Source: Acidimicrobiaceae bacterium
Lineage (GTDB): Bacteria; Actinomycetota; Acidimicrobiia; Acidimicrobiales; Aldehydirespiratoraceae
NCBI GenBank assembly: GCA_009843915.1
Contig: VYCM01000112.1
Location: forward strand, 1-49,169
Direction: 5' to 3'
DNA: 49,169 nt
Shown here: positions 37,556 through 45,683 of the stretch, piece by piece
Layout of the letters: each line of letters opens with the position of its first letter
Position numbering within the stretch: the stretch's first letter is position 1
Program-made: the position numbers and the translations under genes
Notes under the pieces: model-generated
Told to the model about the DNA's origin: nothing
Database searches by the model: none
What the model saw: only the letters and a program-made list of their open reading frames with translations

Positions 37556-38425
37556 TCAGCCGGCGCGGCAGCCGATGTTGTCTATCAGGCGGGCCTTGCC
37601 GAACCTGACGGCCGCCAGCAGCCGCACATCGCCTCGCAATGGTCCGTCCGCGGTGAGGGTGGATGCCGGCACCGCCGCGGTGTAGTCGATCTCCGCCAGC
37701 GGTGCGGTGGCGATCACCGAGGCCATCTCGGCCTCCACCGCCGTGGGGTCGGTCTCACCCGACTGCACCAGGGCCGCTCCGGCCTCGAGGGCGCGGCGCA
37801 ACACCGGAGCCTGGCTGCGCTCAGCCTCGCTCAGGTAGGCGTTCCGGCTGGAGAGGGCGAGCCCGTCTGGCTCCCGCACGGTTCCGCAGCCCACCACCCG
37901 CACCGGCAGCGACAGGTCTGCGGCCATGCGGCTCACGATCGTGAGCTGCTGGAAGTCCTTCTCACCGAAGTAGGCCGAGCATTCGCCCATGATCGAGAAC
38001 AGCTTGGCTACGACGGTGGCGACCCCGTCGAAGTGGCCGGCGCGGGAGGCGCCGCACAGCACATCGGCAAGCGTCCCCAGGCGCACGGTGGTCGCCACCG
38101 GCTCGGGGTACATCTCCTGGGTGTCGGGAACGAACACGAGGTCGGCACCGGCCTTCGCGCACGTCTCGAGATCGCGGTCCAGATCCCGGGGATAGTCCTC
38201 GAGGTCCTCGCCCGGATTGAACTGCAGGGGGTTGACGAAGATCGACACCACCACAACGTCGTTCTCGGCCCGGGCTCGCTCGACCAGGGAGCAGTGCCCG
38301 GCGTGGAGGAAGCCCATCGTGGGCACGAACCCGACAGTGAGGCCGGCCGCTCGGGCCTCGGCGAGCCGGGCGCGCAGACCGCGGATCGTGGCCTCGTACT
38401 CCAGAGCGGGGCGACCGGTGCTCAT
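37556..38425 (-). CDS. panC: Pantoate-beta-alanine ligase (pantothenate synthetase)
   Basis: The 289-residue nucleotidyltransferase-fold ligase has VPTMGFLHAGHCSLV, IFVNPLQFNPGEDLEDYPR, and LALSSRNAYLSEAER, all diagnostic. ATG 38425 overlaps the DUF2520 gene stop by 4 bp; the upstream open frame to 39235 is shadow. panB, panD and panE are not in the window. Confidence 0.96.
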   Translation of the reverse strand: MSTGRPALEYEATIRGLRARLAEARAAGLTVGFVPTMGFLHAGHCSLVERARAENDVVVVSIFVNPLQFNPGEDLEDYPRDLDRDLETCAKAGADLVFVPDTQEMYPEPVATTVRLGTLADVLCGASRAGHFDGVATVVAKLFSIMGECSAYFGEKDFQQLTIVSRMAADLSLPVRVVGCGTVREPDGLALSSRNAYLSEAERSQAPVLRRALEAGAALVQSGETDPTAVEAEMASVIATAPLAEIDYTAAVPASTLTADGPLRGDVRLLAAVRFGKARLIDNIGCRAG

Positions 38426-39144
38426 GCCCGGTCTGCGAGGCGGCAGGCTTGCTGGGACAATGCCTCGTAGGCAGCCTGCTCGTCCGGGCCGATCGCTTCC
38501 AGGTGCCCCCTGATCGTTTCGGTGTCGCCCCGGGCCGCCGGGCCGGTGAGGGCCGCGGCCGGGCCCAGCTCGTCGACGTTGTCGACGGTGGCTCTTACCA
38601 AGTCCATGAAGGCCGCGAAGGGCACTCCGGCCGCCGAGGCGATGCGCTCGGCCTGGCCGAGCAGCGCCACCAGATGGTTGGAGGCGACCACCGCGGCCGC
38701 GTGGTAGGCGGACCGGTCCGCGTCGGCCACCTCGAACGCCCGCCCGCCGAGATCGGTGACGACCTGCCGGACGATCGGATCGCCCGCCACCGCGAACCAC
38801 CCGCCCGCGAGCAGGCGCCGGGCGCCGACGGCAGCGTCGGGCAGCGCCACCAAGGGATGCAGGGCTGCCGGCCGCGGGTGCCCGGCGACGGCATCGAGGC
38901 CCAGCGACCCGGCGAGGTGGGCCACCGCCGCGGTCGCGGCGGGCTCGATCGCGGCGGACACCTCCGCCACCGCGCTGTCGGGGGTGGCGATCAGCACCAG
39001 GTCCACGCCGTCGGCCGCCCTGGACAGGGCGGCGGGCGTCGCCGACCGGCTCAGGACGGGGCGCAGGTGCCAGCCGACTTCGGTCAGGGCGGCGGCCATG
39101 GCTCCGCCCGCCCGGCCGCCGCCGATGATCCGGACCGACCGCAC
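38422..39144 (-). CDS. Rossmann-like DUF2520-domain protein, candidate ketopantoate reductase
   Basis: The 240-residue protein starts with the dinucleotide-binding motif IIGGGRAGGAMA. A Rossmann half follows (DLVLIATPDSAV), and then a helical DUF2520-like C-terminal domain (AYHAAAVVASNHLVALLG, then TGPAARGD). This is the same overall plan as ketopantoate and 6-phosphogluconate-type dehydrogenases. Translational coupling to panC suggests the pantoate-forming reduction. The function is inferred. Confidence 0.75.
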   Translation of the reverse strand: MRSVRIIGGGRAGGAMAAALTEVGWHLRPVLSRSATPAALSRAADGVDLVLIATPDSAVAEVSAAIEPAATAAVAHLAGSLGLDAVAGHPRPAALHPLVALPDAAVGARRLLAGGWFAVAGDPIVRQVVTDLGGRAFEVADADRSAYHAAAVVASNHLVALLGQAERIASAAGVPFAAFMDLVRATVDNVDELGPAAALTGPAARGDTETIRGHLEAIGPDEQAAYEALSQQACRLADRA

Positions 39145-39146
39145 GT

Positions 39147-39629
39147 CTAAAGGTGTAGGGGCCCGAGATTGACGACGCCGTCGGCGGCTTCAGGTTCGTA
39201 GCCGTCGGGCAGCAGGTCGGGGCCCACGTCCGCAAGGGGCACGAGCACGAAGTCCCGCTCGTTCATGCGAGGATGCGGAACGACGAGGTCGGGCGTGTCC
39301 ACCCGCTCGCCGTCGATCCACAGCAAGTCCGCGTCGAGAGTGCGAGGCCCCCAGCGCACCACCCGCATCCGGCCCGCTTCGAGTTCTCTGGCCCGGCACT
39401 GGGCCAGCAGCTCCTTAGCGCTGGCCGAGGTCCGGAGCCTGACGACCATGTTGAGGTAAGGGCCCTGCTCGGGGCCGCCCACCGGCTTGGTCTCATACAC
39501 GTCTGAGACCCCGTCGACATCGTCGAACCCGTCCACCGCGCTCCGCAGGTAGGCCATCCGGTCGCCCAGGTTGGACCCCAGCGCCACGAACACCCTCCGG
39601 GTCGGCCCTGGACGATCCGGTGCGGTCAT
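39147..39629 (-). CDS. folK: 7,8-dihydro-6-hydroxymethylpterin pyrophosphokinase (HPPK)
   Basis: The 160-residue protein has FVALGSNLGDRMAYL, the ETKPVGGPEQGPYLN segment, and the signature RWGPRTLDADLLW followed by HPRMNERDFVL. It pyrophosphorylates the pterin in folate synthesis. Its ATG overlaps the upstream stop by 4 bp (39626-39629), and the DUF2520 gene begins 2 bp after its stop. folB and folP are not nearby. Confidence 0.95.
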   Translation of the reverse strand: MTAPDRPGPTRRVFVALGSNLGDRMAYLRSAVDGFDDVDGVSDVYETKPVGGPEQGPYLNMVVRLRTSASAKELLAQCRARELEAGRMRVVRWGPRTLDADLLWIDGERVDTPDLVVPHPRMNERDFVLVPLADVGPDLLPDGYEPEAADGVVNLGPLHL

Positions 39630-40129
39630 GAGGCGGACTTGAGCTGCTGGGCCATCGACACGATCTCACGAGCCATGGGACCGAGCTCGCGCTCCAGCAG
39701 CCGCTCGGCGATGGTGATGGCCTCGGGGCCGGTGTCGACCAACCCAGACCACAGCAGGTAGCCCGCCACCACACCCGATACCCGGTCTCCGATGGAATCG
39801 TGGTGGAGCACCACCCGCTGGTCGGTCGAGTGGTCCCGGATCGTGGTCAGGATCTGCTCGAGGCGCTCGGCGCCGTCGCCGGGCTCCGAGAAGGGAAGGT
39901 GGGCGTAGGCCAGCCCGTGCTCGTCGTAGTCGTGGAGGTTGTAGGGAATCGCGGTGATGCTCACCATCAGGCCGATCTCGTTGCGGCTCAGCCAGATGAT
40001 CTCCTCGAGACGCCGCACCCGCCGGTGGCCGACGCCGTAGCCGCCGGGCCGTTCGCACACCCCGAAGCGGTCGGTGATGATCCACCGGAAGCCCCGGGGC
40101 TCGATCCCTTCCGACCACTTGCTGCTCAT
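39626..40129 (-). CDS. Dual-specificity-phosphatase-like protein without catalytic cysteine
   Basis: The 167-residue protein aligns by eye with the DSP/tyrosine-phosphatase fold: an early RPGG turn, LMVSITAIPYN, YAHLPFSEPGD, then VVLHHDSIGDRVSGVVAGYLL. In active enzymes that last segment reads HCxxGxxR; here His110 replaces the catalytic Cys, while Arg116 is kept. A pseudophosphatase that binds phosphate is likely. ATG 40129 overlaps the hpt stop by 4 bp, and its own stop overlaps folK, so it is tightly embedded in a purine/folate operon. Confidence 0.65.
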   Translation of the reverse strand: MSSKWSEGIEPRGFRWIITDRFGVCERPGGYGVGHRRVRRLEEIIWLSRNEIGLMVSITAIPYNLHDYDEHGLAYAHLPFSEPGDGAERLEQILTTIRDHSTDQRVVLHHDSIGDRVSGVVAGYLLWSGLVDTGPEAITIAERLLERELGPMAREIVSMAQQLKSAS

Positions 40130-40695
40130 GCGTCGTCCCGATCGAAGAGATGCACCGAGGGCAGCTCGCGGTAGCGCTCCCCCACGTCCAGGCCGTAGCC
40201 CACGAGCCAGTCGGCCGGCACGGAGAATCCGACGTAGCGGATGCCCTCGGTGCGGGCGTCCTCCCGCACGAGCAGGGCGCACATCTCGAAGCTGGCCGGA
40301 CGCCGGGCCTTCAGCAACTCGGCCAGGTAGTCGGTGGTGAGGCCGGAGTCGACTATGTCCTCCACCAGCACGACGTGGCGGTCCCGCACGTCGGTGTCGA
40401 GGTCCTTGATGATGCGGACCACTCCGCTGGACTCGGTGCTGAGCCCGTAGGACGACACGGCCATGAAGTCGATCTCGACCGGCAGGTCGATGGCTCGGGC
40501 CAGGTCGCTCATGAACACGAAGGCGCCCTTGAGAACGCCGACCAGCAACGGGGGACGGCCCTGGTAGTCGGCGGTGATCTCGGCGCCGATCGCCTCCACG
40601 CGGGCTCGCAGCTCCTCGGGGGTGATGATGGCGCGGCCGACCGACCCCGGCGGCTTCGGCATCTGCGCCGCGGGCTGCTCCGGCGCCAAGCTCAT
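40126..40695 (-). CDS. hpt: Hypoxanthine phosphoribosyltransferase
   Basis: The 189-residue type I phosphoribosyltransferase has the PRPP-binding loop VVLVEDIVDSGLT, the VGVLKGAFVFMSDLAR segment and MAVSSYG. It salvages hypoxanthine (and often guanine). The tilS-hpt order is common in Gram-positive bacteria. Confidence 0.95.
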   Translation of the reverse strand: MSLAPEQPAAQMPKPPGSVGRAIITPEELRARVEAIGAEITADYQGRPPLLVGVLKGAFVFMSDLARAIDLPVEIDFMAVSSYGLSTESSGVVRIIKDLDTDVRDRHVVLVEDIVDSGLTTDYLAELLKARRPASFEMCALLVREDARTEGIRYVGFSVPADWLVGYGLDVGERYRELPSVHLFDRDDA

Positions 40696-40707
40696 CCTCG
40701 CACCATA

Positions 40708-40722
40708 CCGGGCGCTGCCCGG
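40708..40722. terminator. Short GC hairpin between hpt and tilS
   Basis: CCGGGC (40708-40713) and GCCCGG (40717-40722) form a 6-bp stem with a 3-nt loop in the 39-bp gap. No T-tract follows. It may modulate read-through from tilS to hpt. Confidence 0.3.
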
Positions 40723-40734
40723 GCCTCTACGGGG

Positions 40735-41619
40735 TCAATCCGGCGGTTGGTCCCGATGTCGGGGCTCGATGCGGAGGCGGCCCGCAGTGCGGGCCACTCG
40801 ATGACCTCCGGTGATCTCGGTCGCGATGCCGCGACCCGCCGCGACGTCTAGCACCCGGCCGATCGAGGCGGCCGTCGGGGCCGAGCCGACGGCCTCGGCG
40901 ATCCAGCTCCTCAGCGCCTCGGCCGCCACCGCTCGCGGTGCGGCGGCGAGGGCGGCCGCGCTGGTGGGATCGATCTCTGCAGCCAACCCGGCGATCACGT
41001 CCAGCGCCTGGGAGGCCAGATCGGCGTGGCGATTCAGAAGGGGAACCGGGTCGCGTCCGAGAGCGTTCGCCAGTGCGGGCATCACCTCCTTGCGGATGGC
41101 CACCCGGGCGAAGGACGGGTCGTCGTTCATGGGATCGCGCACGGTTGGAAGCCCGAGCCGCTCACACAGGGCGTGCGTCTCGAAGCGGCGCAGTCCCAGC
41201 AGGGGACGGCCGACCCCCGCGTGGGGCGCAGCCGCGCCAGCCAGTCCCCCGCCCCGGCCGACGTTGAACAGCACGGTCTCGGCCCGGTCGTCCGCCGTGT
41301 GGCCGACCAGCACGTCGTCGGGCAGCGCCCCGTAGCGGGCGGCACGCGCTCTCGCCTCCAGGTTGGGGCCCGGATCCACACGCACCCGGCGTAGCTCGAA
41401 ACCTGCCTCGAAGTGGTCCGCGATGGCTCGGGCCGCCTCGGCGTCGCGGTGCGCCGAGGGCCGCAGGCCGTGGTCGACGTGCCAGGCGGTGACCTCCAGC
41501 CCGGCTGCGGTCGCCAGCGCGACCAGGGCGGCGGAATCGGGACCGCCCGACAGGCCACAGGCCACGGCGGTGCCGGGCGCCGGGAAGGTGCAGCGCGCCA
41601 GCAGAGAATCGACGCTCAC
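40735..41619 (-). CDS. tilS: tRNA(Ile)-lysidine synthase
   Basis: The 294-residue N-type PP-loop ATPase has the P-loop SGGPDSAALVAL, VDHGLRPSA, and GHTADDRAETVLFNVGRGGG. It converts cytidine 34 of the AUA-reading tRNA-Ile to lysidine. GTG 41619 is chosen because the catalytic domain begins about 20 residues later; the frame extends to 41739 and overlaps the upstream gene. No strong ribosome site is visible, so the start is uncertain. Confidence 0.9.
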   Translation of the reverse strand: MSVDSLLARCTFPAPGTAVACGLSGGPDSAALVALATAAGLEVTAWHVDHGLRPSAHRDAEAARAIADHFEAGFELRRVRVDPGPNLEARARAARYGALPDDVLVGHTADDRAETVLFNVGRGGGLAGAAAPHAGVGRPLLGLRRFETHALCERLGLPTVRDPMNDDPSFARVAIRKEVMPALANALGRDPVPLLNRHADLASQALDVIAGLAAEIDPTSAAALAAAPRAVAAEALRSWIAEAVGSAPTAASIGRVLDVAAGRGIATEITGGHRVARTAGRLRIEPRHRDQPPD

Positions 41620-41699
41620 ACCAGAGGCCGAGCTCAGCGAGGCCGTGGCCCGAGCGGCCCGTGAGCGCAGCGAACAAGAGCGGGAGACACGCAGTCCTC

Positions 41700-42842
41700 T
41701 CAGGCCGCAGCCTCGGTGACGCTCATGCGGCTGACCCAATCGCTCGGGCTGCGGATCTCGGCGATGCCGGGAACGTTCCCGGGGCTCTCCCAGACACGGT
41801 CGAGCAGGGCCGCGCCACCGACCTCCTCGACCGACGAGATGAAGTGTTCGCCCTCGGCGTACTGCTTGATCTTGGCATCGAGGCCGATCACCCGCTGGAA
41901 GACCTTGGCGAACCCCCGCACCGACTCCCGTCGCCTGCGCATCACCCGCCCGAACCGGGGAGCGGAAGGGACGAGGCCCTTGCCGGCTCGATCCATGGTC
42001 ACGTCGCCGTGGCCCTCGAGAAGGCTCATGAGACCGGCGAGCTGCTCCAGAGTCTCCACCTGTGCCTCTGAGGCGAACAGGGCCATGATCCCGCCGGCCG
42101 CCAGCGGGTCCTCGCCGCGGCGCCGGGCCTCCACCACCCGGCGCACGGCCGCCGCGATCCGCTTCGGGTCGGGATCCACCGAGTCGAGCACCGATTCGAC
42201 GAGGCCGATGAAGTGCGGCCGCATCCAGTCGACGCCGGTGAACTGGGCCCGATGGGTCACCTCGTGGAGCGCCAGCCAGAGCCGGAACTCAGCCGGGTCG
42301 AAGGCGTACTTGCTCTCCAGCGACACGACGTTGGGGGCCACGTAGTAGACGATGTCCTGGTCTTCGGGCTTGTCGTCCTCGATGATCAGCAGGTCGTACT
42401 GGCCCAGCACCCGCGTGGACATCCAGCCCAGCATGACGCCGAGCTCAGCCCCGGCCACCCGCCGGGTGATCGGGGCCAGCATCCCGTCCGAGCCCGTGCC
42501 GAGCTTGGCCGCGAGAGGCTTCAGCAGACGCTGGAACGAGGCCAGGTTGGCGTCGATCCAACCGACCCGGTCGGTCACCCTGCCCCGGGCCGGTCCCGAC
42601 AGCGACCGCAGGCCGGTGAACTCGGCCACCAGCCCCTCGGCCTGCTCAGTGCATTCGGCGAAGTCCTCGGCCAGGCCGTCGCGCCAGCGCGGCGCGGCGT
42701 AGGGCTCGCGCCGGGCGGTGCGCACCGCAACCCGGCGGGCCAGGTCCCAGTCGATGGGGTCGTCAAGGTCTCCAGGGTCGTTGGGACCGTCGAGATCGAC
42801 AGCACCGTCGAGATCGACGGAGCCCTCGGCGTGGGCGTCCAT
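41700..42842 (-). CDS. Zinc-dependent metalloprotease-like protein (DUF2342)
   Basis: The 380-residue protein has the zinc site LHEVTHRAQF (HExxH) in the middle, preceded by YYVAPNVVSLESKYAFDP, and a long C-terminal helical region with MSLLEGHGDVTMD. This is the actinobacterial DUF2342 family, once linked to F420 biosynthesis by annotation. ATG 42842 follows a long acidic stretch (Asp/Gly-rich, residues about 5-40) that is not conserved in character. It lies 80 bp upstream of tilS and 10 bp after the microprotein gene. Confidence 0.85.
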   Translation of the reverse strand: MDAHAEGSVDLDGAVDLDGPNDPGDLDDPIDWDLARRVAVRTARREPYAAPRWRDGLAEDFAECTEQAEGLVAEFTGLRSLSGPARGRVTDRVGWIDANLASFQRLLKPLAAKLGTGSDGMLAPITRRVAGAELGVMLGWMSTRVLGQYDLLIIEDDKPEDQDIVYYVAPNVVSLESKYAFDPAEFRLWLALHEVTHRAQFTGVDWMRPHFIGLVESVLDSVDPDPKRIAAAVRRVVEARRRGEDPLAAGGIMALFASEAQVETLEQLAGLMSLLEGHGDVTMDRAGKGLVPSAPRFGRVMRRRRESVRGFAKVFQRVIGLDAKIKQYAEGEHFISSVEEVGGAALLDRVWESPGNVPGIAEIRSPSDWVSRMSVTEAAA

Positions 42843-42852
42843 GCGGTGGGAC

Positions 42853-42984
42853 TCAGTCCCTCGGGTATCGCTTGTAGGTGACCTTCTGGAGGTAGCCGGC
42901 GATGGTCGCCACGATGGCGACGATGCCCGCCACGGCCAGCGGGACCGCGATCCAGAAGTGCCATACGACACCGGCGAAGGTCAT
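42853..42984 (-). CDS. 43-residue single-pass membrane microprotein
   Basis: ATG 42984 overlaps the anti-sigma stop by 4 bp (ATGA). The 43 residues are a short N terminus, a hydrophobic helix (about 7-30, VWHFWIAVPLAVAGIVAIV) and a basic tail ending TYKRYPRD. The size, topology and overlap make it a real small gene in the sigma operon. The longer open frame to 43119 lies inside the anti-sigma gene and is not needed. Confidence 0.65.
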   Translation of the reverse strand: MTFAGVVWHFWIAVPLAVAGIVAIVATIAGYLQKVTYKRYPRD

Positions 42985-43217
42985 GGGTTCGCAGTGTAGA
43001 TGGCTCGCAGGACGCGCACTCGCAGCGATTCCGGGACCTGCTCCTCGCAGCAGCAGCGGGCCACTGTCATCCGGACCTGGGCCTCGAAGTGGAACGCGTC
43101 GGCGCAGGAAGGACAGCACTCGAGGTGCGCGGAGATAGCAGTGCGGACCGCAACGGTGGCCTCACCGTCGAGGTAGAGGTGAAGGTCTCGGCAAGCGTCG
43201 TCGCAGTTGCAGACCAC
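42981..43217 (-). CDS. rsrA: Zinc-binding anti-sigma factor (RsrA/mycothiol-system type)
   Basis: The 78-residue protein has the ZAS motif with HLECCPSC (HxxxCxxC) and other cysteines in CNCDDAC and ARCCCEE. RsrA-type factors bind their sigma in reduced, zinc-bound form and release it on disulfide stress. GTG 43217 has AGGAG close upstream, within the sigma gene's end; the two genes are 3 bp apart. The symbol denotes the family. Confidence 0.85.
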   Translation of the reverse strand: MVCNCDDACRDLHLYLDGEATVAVRTAISAHLECCPSCADAFHFEAQVRMTVARCCCEEQVPESLRVRVLRAIYTANP

Positions 43218-43220
43218 GGG

Positions 43221-43814
43221 TCAACTCCTGTCGTCCGGACCGGCCTCTGGCTCCTGGGGGAGGAGCCGGTGGCGGGCGGCAAAGTCGTACAACCTCTTGT
43301 GGAGCTGTTTTCTTCCCCGATGCAGGCGGCTCATTACGGTGCCGATGGGGACATCGAGGATCTCCGCGATCTCCGAGTAGGAGAAGCCCTCCACATCGGC
43401 GAGCAGTACGGGCAGGCGGTAGTAGTCGGGAAGGTCCTCCACAGCCTGCTTCACCTCGTGCTCGGTGAACAGCGAGGACAGCTCGTCCTCGACGCTGCGG
43501 CCGAGCCGTGCCGCTGTGTCACCGCCGAGGCGGCGGTACAGATAGAGGTGCTCCACATCGCCCAGGTCGGTCTCGGCGGGTCGCCGCTGGCGGCGCCGGT
43601 ACTCGCTGATGTAGGCGTTGGTGAGGATGCGGTACATCCACGCCTTCAGGTTGGTTCCCGCCGTGAAGGTGCCGTAGGACCGGTAGGCCCGCAGGTAGGT
43701 CTCCGACACCAGGTCCTCGGCGTCGGCCGGGTTGCGGGTCAGCCGCATGGCCGCCGAGTACAACGACGGCATCAGCGGCAGAGCGTCGTCCGCGAAGGTT
43801 GCCTGGTCGGCCAC
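43221..43814 (-). CDS. sigR: ECF sigma factor, SigR/SigH group
   Basis: The 197-residue ECF sigma factor has region 2 ([19 protein letters not shown], then [15 protein letters not shown]) and region 4 ([29 protein letters not shown]). Pairing with an RsrA-type zinc factor marks it as the redox-stress sigma. The start is GTG. It lies 26 bp downstream of a tRNA-Thr gene in the same direction. Confidence 0.92.
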   Translation of the reverse strand: MADQATFADDALPLMPSLYSAAMRLTRNPADAEDLVSETYLRAYRSYGTFTAGTNLKAWMYRILTNAYISEYRRRQRRPAETDLGDVEHLYLYRRLGGDTAARLGRSVEDELSSLFTEHEVKQAVEDLPDYYRLPVLLADVEGFSYSEIAEILDVPIGTVMSRLHRGRKQLHKRLYDFAARHRLLPQEPEAGPDDRS

Positions 43815-43840
43815 TCACCGCCTCTTTGGCTGGGGTTGGG

Positions 43841-43913
43841 AGCCCGAAAGGGGATTTGAACCCCTGACCTACGCTTTACGAGAGCGTCGCTCTACCGACT
43901 GAGCTATTCGGGC
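43841..43913 (-). tRNA. tRNA-Thr(CGT)
   Basis: The minus strand folds into a cloverleaf: acceptor GCCCGAA/TTCGGGC, D arm GCTCAGTCGGTAGAGC, anticodon stem ACGCT/AGCGT with loop CTCGTAA (anticodon CGT) and T arm GGGGTTCAAATCCCC. CCA is not encoded. It may share a transcript with the sigma gene. Confidence 0.95.
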
Positions 43914-43938
43914 CTGTGCGCCCCGCGGTCGGAGCCGC

Positions 43939-45078
43939 CTAGCGCCCGCTCAGGCTATCGCCCAGGGGCGGCAGATCGAGCAGCAGGGCTTGGAGGGCTA
44001 GGGCCTCGTTCGGGGAGCGGATCAGGCTCTCAGCGGTGGCCCGCAAGCGGTCTACGGCCCGCATGGCCGCAGTGACTCGCCGGTTCGCCGCCGGATCGTC
44101 GGGCACCGAGGTGATCTCATCGCGGTATCGGGCGCCGAGAGTGGACAGTCCGAATCGGATCTCGTCGGTGCGGAACTGGCGGTGCTCGCGCTTGTGCTGC
44201 GCTTCGATGATGCTGCGGCCCGAGCCCCTCACACCGAAGTGCTCCTCACGTTGCTCCAGGGTGACGATCTCGGCTCTGTGGCGCTCGGTGAGGGCTCCGC
44301 CGGCCTCGTCGATCATGGCACGCAGTTCGGCTACCAGCAGCGCGACGGCGGCCCCGGTTCCATCGAGGCGGTCCGGCACCATCCACCACGCCTCGCGCCG
44401 GGCCGCCACCCGCTCGTCGGTGGCCAGGACCCTGGCCCGATGGAGGTTGCCCGCCGCCGCGGCCGCTACCAGCGGGGCCCGGTCGGCCTCGACCAGACCC
44501 TCCGACACCAGCACCCGGGCGATCTCGGCGTCGGGAACCGGGCCGAAGTCGATTCTCGTGCAGCGCGACGCGATGGTGACGTGCTCGGGCAGCACCTGCT
44601 CGGCCAGCAGCACCCACACCACCGAGCCCGCCGGCTCCTCGACCGGTTTGAGCAGGGCCGCGGCCGCGGCCGGTGTGGCGGTGTGGAAACGGTCGACGAC
44701 CAGCACCTTGCGGGGGCCCTCCACGGGTGTGCGGCTGGCCTCGACGATGAGCTGGGACACCTCCTCCTCGCGGCGCAGGCTCGGGCCGGATGGGCTGAGC
44801 ACGAAGACGTCGGGGTGCTCACGGCTGGCAGCCAGACGACGATGTCTGGCGGACCGCGCCGGATCGGAGCCTGCCCGCTGGTCCGCGGCCGCGATCAGCT
44901 CCCCCGCGAAGGCGCCGGCCGCGGCCTGCTTGCCCGAGCCCCGCGGGCCGACCAGCAGGTACGCATGCACCGGCGATGCCACCGCCGCCGCCAAGGCAGC
45001 CACCGCCTGCGGCTGGCCCACCACCGCCGACCACGGATCGGCAGATGCAGTCTCGGCGGCAGCATCGAGGAGAGTCAT
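43939..45078 (-). CDS. holB: DNA polymerase III delta' subunit-like clamp-loader ATPase
   Basis: The 379-residue protein starts with VVGQPQAVAALAAAV and has Walker A GPRGSGKQ; ATPase-fold segments PRKVLVVDRFH and LLKPVEEPAGSVVWVLL follow. The zinc-binding four-cysteine cluster common in clamp loaders is not seen. It overlaps tmk by 4 bp; tmk-holB is a typical bacterial pair. It forms part of the clamp-loader complex. Confidence 0.88.
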   Translation of the reverse strand: MTLLDAAAETASADPWSAVVGQPQAVAALAAAVASPVHAYLLVGPRGSGKQAAAGAFAGELIAAADQRAGSDPARSARHRRLAASREHPDVFVLSPSGPSLRREEEVSQLIVEASRTPVEGPRKVLVVDRFHTATPAAAAALLKPVEEPAGSVVWVLLAEQVLPEHVTIASRCTRIDFGPVPDAEIARVLVSEGLVEADRAPLVAAAAAGNLHRARVLATDERVAARREAWWMVPDRLDGTGAAVALLVAELRAMIDEAGGALTERHRAEIVTLEQREEHFGVRGSGRSIIEAQHKREHRQFRTDEIRFGLSTLGARYRDEITSVPDDPAANRRVTAAMRAVDRLRATAESLIRSPNEALALQALLLDLPPLGDSLSGR

Positions 45079-45683
45079 GGCAGGTCGCCGAGGCGGTCTC
45101 GAACCGCCGCCAACACCCGGGCGGCCACGTCATCCACCGAGCCGTCAGCGTCGACCACCGACCAGTGGGCCGGGTCGGCCTCGGCCATGGTCAGATAGCC
45201 GGCCCGGACCCGATCGAGGAAGCCGTCACCGGTTCCCTCGAAGCGGTCGAGTGACGATCCCAGCCGCCGCGACGCCAATTCGAGGGGGATGTCCAGAAGC
45301 AGGTTCAAGTCGGGTTCGATCCCTCCGGTGGCGAAGTGCATCATCGTCTGCAACTCGGCAAGATCGAGACCGCGCCCGTAGCCCTGGTAGGCGAGCGTCG
45401 ACGCGGTGAAGCGGTCGGTGACTACATGCTGGCCATCTCGCAGTACCGGGCCGACGACCTCGGCCACATGCTGGGCCTTGTCCGCGATTATCAGCAGCGC
45501 CTCGGTGCGGGCGTCTAGGGAATCGTTGTCCGGATCGAGCAGCATCCGCCTGATCTCTGCCCCCACACCGGTGGCGCCGAACTGGAAGGTGAACACCGCG
45601 CCCAGCGACTCGGCCAGCAACCGGGCCTGGGTGGACTTTCCCGACGCGTCCACCCCCTCGACCGCAATGAGCCGGCCGGTCAC
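45075..45683 (-). CDS. tmk: Thymidylate kinase
   Basis: The 202-residue kinase has the P-loop EGVDASGKST, DRF (VVTDRFTASTLAYQGYGRG) and a LID-region arginine stretch (RRLGSSLDRFEGTGDGFLDRVR). It converts dTMP to dTDP. Its start overlaps the MFS gene stop by 4 bp, and it overlaps holB. Confidence 0.95.
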   Translation of the reverse strand: MTGRLIAVEGVDASGKSTQARLLAESLGAVFTFQFGATGVGAEIRRMLLDPDNDSLDARTEALLIIADKAQHVAEVVGPVLRDGQHVVTDRFTASTLAYQGYGRGLDLAELQTMMHFATGGIEPDLNLLLDIPLELASRRLGSSLDRFEGTGDGFLDRVRAGYLTMAEADPAHWSVVDADGSVDDVAARVLAAVRDRLGDLP

